From assembly GCA_003116995.1 (NCBI GenBank), contig BDSL01000073.1:248001-312000 (forward strand): a DNA stretch of 64,000 bases. The letters run 5' to 3'. Both the position numbers and the translations under genes were made by a program. Position 1 is the stretch's first letter; each line of letters starts with the position of its first letter. Source of the stretch: Yamagishiella unicocca. Taxonomy: Eukaryota > Chlorophyta > Chlorophyceae > Chlamydomonadales > Volvocaceae. The notes beneath the pieces are model-generated. The model was given only the letters and a program-made list of their open reading frames with translations, had not been told where the DNA came from and ran no database searches. Of the stretch, positions 56,401-64,000 are shown in pieces.

Positions 56401-59400
56401 CTTTAATAGCTGGGGCTATATCAAGCGCAGCGTGGTGCCAACTACACCGCTCAAGGGAATTTGCCTGTACACCAAGATCATAGGTATGTACTACGTACTA
56501 TAATGATGTATGCATTACGTCGCTGATGTCCAAGTATAGTTTACATGTACGTGAAGACCACCTACCTGCCGTGCTGCCTGGCGGCCGCGTTAAGCAAGCC
56601 AAATAAATGTGCACGCGCATGTAGGGTTTGCGCTCACAGTGTATGTATGTATGCCTTGCATCCGACGATATCCCTTCGTCAGCAGTATTATTTGAGTTAA
56701 GTACTAGAGCGGAAGGTAAAATGTTAAAATACCATACCTGGACAGGTGAGGAAGATACCTATCTACATACGTAGGATAGGGGTCCCAGGCAAATCCGTGT
56801 ATTACTGTGTCTTAAGTACCACATACAGTGTTGGCGGTAAATAATATAATTACTGGCGGTATATTACCTAGTTCCATCAATCTCGCACGATGGATCCTCG
56901 GAATATTGTGGAATCATCATTCTCAAAAATGAAATAAATATTGCCGTGGATATATTATGTTCCTGTTCACCTACTTGTGTGTCTTTGGTCACGGCATGCT
57001 TGCCTCTATCTAGGAACCATCAACCTCTGGAGGCAGTGTGGCGGCAAGGGCAACATCGGATCGGCCCAATGTGGCCAGCCTGGTTTTGGACCCTGTGTGG
57101 ATGCGGCATGGACGTCGCCTTCATGTAAAACCGGCAGCAAGTGTGTCAGAGACAACGAGTGGTGGTGGCAATGCGAACCACTATCGTACGCATACCCTAA
57201 CCGGACGTCTTTATATGCAGGTGAGCGCCTTCATTTTCGATTATTACAGATACATTTTTGTATTATTACGCAGGTAGCTGTGCGACATCCTACACAACAC
57301 CTACTGGCCGCCGGTTTAGAAGGGCTCCACCACCTCCATTTGTTGCGCCCGGGGTTTCGCCTGGGGTGCACGCAGGCAACGCCGTGGCAGTCGCAATAAA
57401 GTCTGGAAAACTTACCCGTCCTGCCCAGCTAGATACGTACTGTAGGATGAGTGAGCGCGTGAATAGCTCCTGATGCCCCCCCCCCGCTGTATTAGATAGA
57501 TAGCTGCTATGTATGTAAACCTTAACTAACTAGCTACGAAAAAGTAGGAAATAGAAGGCAGGCTAATTAGGACCACCTGCCATGCAGCAGGCTGCGTACA
57601 TAGGCATCCCTCAATACATAGCTGACACGCACAGGTACCACCGGCGGCAACGAAAGGGGACACGGCGAAGCAGAGGAGTTTCGGCTGTTACCTAGCTACA
57701 TAGAAACGGGGAAAAAGGAAATAAGATGTAACAGACGGCGGGCAAGTAAGGGCGTAACAAGCGCAATGCAATTAGCCATTACAAATGTAGATAGATAGGT
57801 GGTGGCTACGGGCATTAGGCCATGAAGTGCTATGAAGCAACGGGTATGACATACAGACAAGGTACGAAGAGCTCGCACGCACAAAATACGCATGTATGTG
57901 TGCGTTAACATACCGGTACCTACCTACGTACTACTAGGAAGGAGCTGCCATAGCGGCGGGCGGGCTGGTGATGGGTTCTTGGGACATTGACCTTGGTTCT
58001 ACGTAGGCAGGGGGAATAATAATAATATTATTATTTTTACGCCGGCCGGAGCCTGGCGTGTATTAAGGGGGTGGGGAACTGAGGGACGGACTCCGGCCCT
58101 TTATTACACCCGCACCACCGGGTAGGTAGGGCTAGGGTAGGTAGGGCTAGGTCTATCTCCCGTACTGCCATGCATCCCAGCCAATGATATGTTTACAAGA
58201 CATCATATTCAGGGGGTATTAACTTATGTATAATAGATGGTGCTTGCAAACATTTTTCCATAATTTTTAGGGGAAGTATTCATGATTAACGTTTTGTGTT
58301 CTGAACCTAGATAGGATAGGTATCCTTTTTCACAATTTCTGTTTGTGTGCCGGATGACATTTATATATAGCACTACCGTTTGCTTGTTCCTGTTCCTAAA
58401 AAAACGAAAACATACTGTGTACTGCAGTTGGGAGTCTGGAGCCGTACATGCAATGCGGTGGCAAGGGGTACTACGGCGAGGGCAAATGTGGGACAGCAAG
58501 CTGCGGGCCATGCGTGGATGCTGCGTGGACGGCCCCTACCTGCAGGGCTGGCAACATCTGTAAGAGGGAAAATGAGTGGTGGTGGCAATGTGTTCCGGTA
58601 TCTACAAGCCCAGCGCCTGGAGTGATCGGTACGTACGTATATATGTATACCCGAAAGGAACCGCGGACGGATGCATTCATTTCTTTGGCTAGATGACGAC
58701 CATCTAATACGAAGCTACTTATCCTTACCGTTTACACGTACGTACACTGCTATGCATACAATTGGCGTTTTGAGCATAAGCAATGCTATTATTACAGCGT
58801 CGTAATTTGACACCACACAGCTACGTAGCTACGTGACATTATTGCCATACATGCATGGCAGTCTGCTGGACGCATTCTTAACATGTGTCAAATGCATGCG
58901 GCCATGTATGGTCGATTTTTGCTGGCGCAATTTATGCAGGCGCACTTGCAGGCTATTCCTTTTTCCAGGGTAAAGACTACATGATCCTGACCAGTTGGTC
59001 AGATTGGACAAGGGGAGCAACTGAGTTTGTCGACATCCAACAGGATTTCTCAAACAATGTAGCCCTCATGAAGGAGCTATGCGACCTCGACACTACATGC
59101 TCGGCCTTCAACACTGGAGGGTGGTTGAAGCGAGGCCCCGTGTCCAGGGACAATATTGTCACACATCCTCTTTACACTTCGCCGGATCAGGGAATCTACA
59201 TTAAAAGTGTACCACCGAAGGCGATGCCTAGTAAGTGCAATCCAGCAATTAATACGTTTATTATTGAGAGGTTTATTATCAAGAGGTTTATCATGATGAA
59301 GAGGTTTATTATGAAGAGGTTTATTATGTTTATATGAGGTATATCTAATAACAGCGGGTAACCATGTATGCACGCATGACTGCAGAAATACGTGGTCCGC

Positions 59401-62400
59401 AATCGGACCTTGACTGCAAGACGCGAGGCAGCGAGTGCTACCTGGAGACTCTGCAGGTCGATGACCACTCGAACTTCAAGCTGCTGAAACGAACGGGGGC
59501 TAGCAACATTTACCAGATCATGTTGGATAACCCGCACATCAACTGGTGGAACAGCCCTGGGGACCAGCCAAATGCCGTCGGCGCCAAGATATGCATCTGT
59601 CCCGGACCAGGTGCGTGGCTGGATGATGCCGCCGCCACCGGTTTATATTTAGATCTTAAATACCAAACGCGTACGGCGCGGGTAAGTTCGGCCAAAAGTG
59701 GAGTCTTAATCATCAAAGGTTTATAGCGCAAAATCGTGGACACGATTTACTAGGTGCGTAGGCCTATGTTTGCAGCGTTGACTTAAGCGTGCTAGCTACA
59801 TGATAACGTAAGCGATACTTGTTCCTTAATAATAATATTAAGTGCATGTAGGCACCTTTGGCACGGTGCCTCTCTTCGTGGCTCGGTTTTACAAGCAAAT
59901 TGAAAATCACTATTGAGTCCTTATTTTATTTGGTGTCCCAGGACATAGTTGGAGATTTACATTTCGTATATTATGGAAATTGCCATAACCTGACGCGCTC
60001 AGCCCGACGCCTATCTTCCAATACAAAATGACTTTGCAAAAATTGCATTACATACAGGAGATGAAGCTTCAAGATGGAAAAAAACGACTCCTAATGCCTT
60101 CACATGCTTAGCAGGTGAGCAAGTGCGCGCTTACATTGGCGCTTCACTGCCCCTTTATGTGTCCATTATTCTTCTACCTCCCTGCTGCATCCGATGTGAG
60201 CAAGCCGTTTATTTCTTTTTTTGCGAACGATACATAACTTCTTTCTCTATCGGCGGATGATGAATTCTTACCCAGGGAAGGTTATCTGCGGGGTTCATCA
60301 TCAGTTACCTGCGGGTCTAACATGCATTAGCTAGGAAGTCCGTTCTCATTACTACTACTGACCAACAAAGCAATGATTGTACTGGCTGATGTGGCCGTGC
60401 AGACACGACCACCGGTGTTGCGCGGCCTTGCTCTGGACTTGCATCCGACTATGCCAAGGCACGTTGCTTATGCCACACACAGCTGGATCGAGGTTCAAGG
60501 ACTTACGTATGGTAAGCTCGGCATGTACAAAAGACACTAATACATGGTATTTTTGCTTTCACTATCTAAACACCTATATGTAGCAGGCATTGTGCAATTG
60601 CTTGACACGCATCATGCATAATACGGCTTTCCTAGATACGTTCATTTCGTAATATACTGGATACGTTCAAAAAGGATTATATGTGTTTGTCTGTGCGTGT
60701 ATTCTTTAAAAACAATAAAACCATTAAAAATCACTTATGCCAGATGCGCTAAATAAAGCGGGAATTCGGGCATTATTCATTTATTTCCAAACGCATACCA
60801 GCAAGCAGCTAGATAGCGGCGTCATTGTAATAAATGATGAGGCGTCTCCACTAATTGTTGTTTCACTCAGTATGCATGGGACTTTAATTGTTTGCTCGTG
60901 ATGGATGAAGACGCTATATGTACGTATTTCGTTACTGTTAGGAGTCCTGACCTGGTTACTATATCGATCTTCATCAATGAATGGAAGCGGTGCGTGCTCT
61001 CTTGATATTCTAGTACGTAAGCGGTTTCTTCCTCTTCAGTCCAAATGCAAATGTAAAATTAATAAGCAAGTAAAATACAACAAAAGAGTTGCTGTGTGTA
61101 CGCCGAATGCCGTGCTTTCCTATTAATCACTTTCGCGTTTGAATCGATGCCATTACGTACCATTTATAGGCCTGAGGCCCGCTCCTACTCATGCACCTTC
61201 TGACCGCACTTCAATACATGCTTGCAGGCCATTCCGGAACCGTGGAGGTCCATACGACTGCACGACGTTTATAGAATGCGAGTCCTACAGGTTTGTCGAG
61301 GGGAGGGCTCGGTCAAGCTCCTTTTGGTTGTTATATATCGACGTCGTGGCATACGTATGTGGCACATACGGCATGTATGTGTTACATGTGTGCGTCGCAG
61401 TAGCAGTCTGTAGTGCGTGTGCAGTCAAGCAAAATTAAGAGTCTATCGATGCATGGTGCGTGCATACGTATCGTAGTCAAGCAAAATTATGAGCCTATCG
61501 ATCGCGTTGTCTGCTGCTGCAGGCCCAAAGTGATTTACGGCAAGTTCCGACGCAATTGTAATTCCGACATTGACCCGTCAGAACCAAGGGCTTGTCCTGG
61601 TTGCACCGCCGTTGACCCTGTGTTCGGTGAAGAGGGCAACAACGGCATCAGGTCAATCTGCGGCAAACCAGAGCTCTCGCAAATTAATCCAGGCGGAAGT
61701 CTACAATGCACAGGTACGTGTTGATTTATGGATTTGTGGATTTATATCCAGGCGCCGCCCCGCACCTACTGACAACAAACTGTTGCGTCTTTAATAATTA
61801 TGCCACGCAACACATATCATAAATACAGTGGAACATGCACGCACAGTTAAATAATCCTACACACATGCATGCTACATACATTCGGCTTTGTCCTGCAGAG
61901 CGTGAGACGGGCAACTACTGCCACTGGTGGATGCTTCCAGCGGGCAAGTATCAGCATCCGTACGATGAGTCCGGGACGCTGATAATGGTCTGCCCTGCAG
62001 ACTCATACACAGCGCTTTACAATCCCCCAGCACCATCCTACTGCGCCGATATGTACAGTGTCTTTGACACCAGCATCCAGCAATGCATTCCAAGACCCAA
62101 TGATTGGGGCGCAATTCGCGCAAACTGTCCCACTAGAAGTAAGTTTCCTTTGCCAAAGTTATATGTGTTCGTCGTCGTACGTCAGGATATTAATTGCACT
62201 GCTGCGTGCCTGCTGTGTACTCGCAATTATGTTTGTGTACTCGCAACAATTTGTTTTTCTTGCATACATAACAATTTTATTCTGACCGCAGGTGCGACTA
62301 TCGCCGCAAATGAATCGATCATCCTCAGTCAGTGTACGCCCTACTTCATCGGCGCCCTCACACAAGAGGTGGCAACTACTGGCAGGCGCTTGATATCGGA

Positions 62401-62872
62401 TTACCATGCTAAGGACACCAAACAACGCATACTCCAAGTTTTTAGCCCGATTAGGGACATGGGAAGTTGCAATTCCAGTCCACAGACATGTTGCCCCAGC
62501 CTGCTCGACACTGCCGCGGTAAACCGGTGCTACCCAAAAGGGCGCACTGTTTCCGGTCGAGTTCAAACAGCGGCAGAACTCTGCGTGTCCTTCACTAAAA
62601 CTTGTGGAGATGAGAAGATACTCAACAGGGCGAACGCCTGCCGCTGTAAGTGGAAATGCTTATTCGCTTGGGGCAGCATGCACATGCATAGCAGGCAAAA
62701 AATAAGGTCTTAGCTCAAGTTTGAATCACTGATCCTCGTGCGCGTCATCATGCACTTCGCAGGCCAATACCACACTGCTACTACTGCAACCATAACTCGA
62801 GGTGCTGACCCTGATGGCTGCCCCACCCATGCCTTCAAGACATGTAAAGTTACCTTTCCAGCAAGAAAGTAA
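50415..62872 (+). CDS. Secreted PAN / CBM1-like / CBM14-like mosaic protein
   Basis: Exons: 50415-50682, 51532-51713, 52345-52414, 52929-53150, 54113-54328, 54689-54895, 55618-55824, 56283-56483, 57014-57220, 57274-57450, 58428-58628, 58940-59230, 59386-59610, 60003-60114, 60403-60511, 61228-61290, 61523-61713, 61899-62138, 62292-62645, 62763-62872 (stop TAA). About 1,285 residues. Phases agree at every junction except 59610/60003, where a short exon is probably missing (a weak candidate starts at 59852). Signal peptide: MACRRLLLSGIAAVMALMSV ending near QTEA, reached from either Met (50415 or 50436). Order: unrecognised N-domain, four PAN-like, CBM1-like, Pro-rich spacer, CBM1-like, PAN-like, Cys-rich, CBM14-like, Cys-rich tail. 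No transmembrane span or GPI signal seen. Known: PAN domains bind proteins or glycans; CBM1 binds cellulose and chitin. Inference: an extracellular-matrix, cell-wall or secreted polysaccharide-binding protein. Alternative: the gene could end at 57473, with a second gene following. Confidence 0.72.
51532..53150 (+). other. Unrecognised N-terminal Cys-containing domain
   Basis: Three exons. STCLDSSPQIGVNAT, DIICGGNSYITDVKYVMGQA, GVVQVTLTCSDGTTIGP, then GYLGCHTDELVWNP, VSLSCSTSG and FVNSWRFCCKVPG. Two halves each contain a C-x(n)-V-x-L-x-C-S core, suggesting an internally duplicated beta-sheet domain. I do not recognise a family. Confidence 0.6.
54113..54328 (+). other. PAN-like domain 1
   Basis: AVCQQVDGYIVKPDIDH, FDDIAYAGRD, NASCKGFNSDGWIKK, SRGMCLYTKI. 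Cysteines and the central CKGF-N motif match PAN/apple domains. One exon, phase 1-1. Confidence 0.78.
54689..54895 (+). other. PAN-like domain 2
   Basis: CAQITGYTVQVDTDRNGDD, DPNCKGFNNLGYIKRS, SRCLCLYTKI. One exon of 207 nt, phase 1-1. Confidence 0.8.
55618..55824 (+). other. PAN-like domain 3
   Basis: VCPQVVGYIATPDVDRSGDD, DPTCKGFNSNGWIKRS, ARGSCLYTK. Exactly the same exon length (207 nt) and phase as domain 2. Confidence 0.82.
56283..56483 (+). other. PAN-like domain 4
   Basis: VCAQIAGYTVAPDVDRWGDD, NSSCMGFNSWGYIKRS, KGICLYTKI. One exon, phase 1-1. Confidence 0.8.
57014..57220 (+). other. CBM1-like domain 1
   Basis: LWRQCGGKGNIG, CGQPGFGPCVDAAWTSPSC, KCVRDNEWWWQCEP. Known fungal CBM1 has W-x-Q-C-G-G at the start and an aromatic pair before a final Q-C; both are present. 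About 15 residues with an additional cysteine pair are inserted in the middle. Confidence 0.75.
57274..57450 (+). other. Pro-rich spacer exon
   Basis: GSCATSYTTPTGRRFRRAPP, then PPFVAPGVSP. The frame continues past the proposed donor (57451) to a TGA at 57471-57473, so retention of this intron would end the protein here. TGTAA motifs follow near 57516 and 57726. Confidence 0.55.
58013..58126 (+). mobile_element. Short dispersed element, copy 2
   Basis: Same body as 20160-20335 in the same orientation: TAA/TTA run, ACGCCGGCCGGAGCCTGGCG, GTATTAAGGGGGTGGGGAAC, CGCACCACCGGG. It lies in the long interval between two CBM1-like exons. No clear flanking duplication seen. Confidence 0.65.
58428..58628 (+). 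other. CBM1-like domain 2
   Basis: YMQCGGKGYYGEGKCGTASC, GPCVDAAWTAPTC, ICKRENEWWWQCVP. Close paralogue of the domain at 57014, same phase, 6 nt shorter. Confidence 0.78.
58940..59610 (+). other. PAN-like domain 5 and following Cys-containing exon
   Basis: First exon: AGYSFFQGKDYMILTSWSDW, MKELCDLDTTCSAFNTGGWL, QGIYIKSVPP: a longer, diverged PAN-like domain. Second: SDLDCKTRGSECYLETLQ, INWWNSPGDQPNAVGAKICI: not recognised. Confidence 0.62.
60003..60511 (+). other. Two short exons, least certain part of the gene
   Basis: DAYLPIQNDFAKIALHTGDE..TCLAG (60003-60114) and TTTGVARPCSGLASDYAKAR..TYV (60403-60511) are open, bounded by good splice sites and fit each other in phase. The junction to the exon ending at 59610 does not fit, so one small exon in 59611-60002 is probably unassigned. 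Confidence 0.5.
61228..62138 (+). other. Peritrophin/CBM14-like segments
   Basis: PFRNRGGPYDCTTFIECESY, CPGCTAVDPVFGEEGNNGIR, and YSVFDTSIQQCIPRP with W...R..C. The last matches the Y-x-FD-x(5)-C-x(2)-P end of chitin-binding type 2 (peritrophin-A) domains. Spacing is loose, so this is a family-level guess. Confidence 0.5.
62292..62872 (+). other. Cys-rich C-terminal domain
   Basis: SQCTPYFIGALTQEVATTGR, CNSSPQTCCPSLL, AELCVSFTKTCGDEK, ANACRCQYH, CPTHAFKTCKVTFPARK, stop. No family recognised. The final exon reads through a possible donor (ACATGTAAAG) into the stop. Confidence 0.65.
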
Positions 62873-62883
62873 ATGGGAAGTAC

Positions 62884-62888
62884 TGTAA
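62884..62888 (+). terminator. Candidate polyadenylation signal TGTAA
   Basis: TGTAA 12 bases after the stop at 62872. Close for a 3' UTR; another TGTAA near 63527 would give a more usual length. Confidence 0.3.
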
Positions 62889-64000
62889 GGTAGATGTACA
62901 ACTGCGTTAGCTGTATGTGTTTTTTAATCCACGTACAGAGTTCCTCATGTACGTCTAAATACCATACAGCAAGCAATGAGGTGTCCCGGGTGCGTGCAAT
63001 TGCTTTATTTGGTGCGTGTAAATATTTACATGCGTAGCATGTACATCGAAGAAGTAGTGACACCGGTGCTCTCAGCAGCGAGACTTATGTTGGACGTATG
63101 GGGTTGGTTTTTATGCTTGCATGAATGATATGCGCCAACTCGGAGGAGCAAAATTGCATGCGTTAAATGGAATGAAGATGTCAACCAGCGTAAAAGCTAT
63201 TCCCGCCATTGCATGGACGGAGCGACGTGGCGTCGTTACCAAAATTGTGCATGGCTGGTATCCGTCCGAGGTTAGCTGGAACGGTTATCTTATTATATAT
63301 GATTTACAAAGTAGGTAGCGGATGGACGCACGTACATCGATCCAGAAGTCTGCGTTGTGGACCTATGCTCTTTTTGATTATTTCTTCCAAAGGAAGAAAT
63401 TACATAGTTAAGCAATGTGCCCTCCTTCCTTTCTTATCGAGCGAGCGGCACAGCAGCATCGATCGAGCACGAGTAGTATCCGGCGTGAGGGGGCTACCTA
63501 TTTATCTATCCGTGTCCGCCTGCTGCTGTAAGTCCGCCTGCTGCTGTATGTATGTCTTGCATTGGGAGGACGCAAGCAAAGGGTGCGTGCTTAATTAACA
63601 TACGCCGAAACGTATGCCGTAATTGTATGTAGGTGGCATACTGCACATCCTGCATGCATCCACCACGACGCGCTATCTGTTACAGGTTTTCAAGCTTGCT
63701 TGTGCGTGCGTGTCTGGTCATTTTAGCGTTCCTTGAACCGACCGTGGATTGATGATTGGTGAGTTTCCAGGCGGACAAGCAAGCAAGATACGTATTCAAA
63801 AGACGGAGTATCTACGGTGTACACTTTTGTCCAATTTTGGACAAAAAAGGGTGCGTGTTGGCCAAGGTAACGCCCGGTATTGATGCATGGTGATCCTCAT
63901 CGGTTTGATGAACGAGGCGCCCTACCTGTTGCTATCTAATGCTGGCTTACTTCTCCGGCTGAGGGCGGGTGGGGCTGTTATGCATGGGCTGCAGTTGGTA
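62889..64000. other. Downstream flank, no gene seen
   Basis: AT-rich DNA with GTAC/CATG strings. I see no exon with supporting splice sites or similarity to the upstream modules. Confidence 0.5.

Overview
The window is nuclear DNA of a green alga, most likely a volvocine chlorophyte (Chlamydomonas/Gonium/Volvox group). This is inferred from several features seen together. Genes are split into many short exons by short GT-AG introns, and coding DNA is GC-rich. TGTAA motifs lie downstream of stop codons, and introns carry TTTAGGG-like repeats. The three proteins read as a giant EF-hand protein, a transmembrane TKL-type kinase and a secreted PAN/CBM protein. I cannot name the species. All exon structures were built by hand from splice sites, reading phase and repeat homology; there is no transcript evidence.

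Region 1 (1-29,978, + strand) is the 3' part of one very large gene. I chained 68 exons without a frame break into at least 3,876 codons, and its start lies upstream of the window. The protein is built from about ten copies of a four-EF-hand module. Most modules are separated by a linker with the pattern D-P-x-T-G-x-V-Y followed by W-P. It ends in low-complexity, Pro-Tyr-Gly-repeat and coiled-coil segments. Some modules keep good calcium loops and others have lost them. I do not recognise the protein by name.

Region 2 (29,979-33,708) is intergenic, with repeats and a perfect 19-bp-arm palindrome. Region 3 (33,709-42,769, - strand) is a complete 15-exon gene for an 805-residue receptor-like kinase: signal sequence, extracellular domain, one membrane span and a TKL-like kinase domain with all catalytic motifs.

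Region 4 (42,770-50,414) is intergenic and repeat-dense. It holds two arrays of the same 21-bp minisatellite in opposite orientation and several copies of a degenerate dispersed repeat. Region 5 (50,415-62,872, + strand) lies in visibly AT-richer DNA full of GTAC/CATG strings. It encodes a secreted mosaic protein: an unrecognised N-terminal domain, four tandem PAN-like domains, two fungal-CBM1-like cysteine-rich domains, a fifth PAN-like domain, peritrophin-like (CBM14-like) segments and a cysteine-rich C-terminus. Most of its exons have symmetrical 1-1 phase, the exon-shuffling arrangement known from animal matrix proteins.

Nothing indicates that the three genes form one pathway. The two most novel-looking objects are the modular EF-hand protein and the PAN/CBM mosaic protein.
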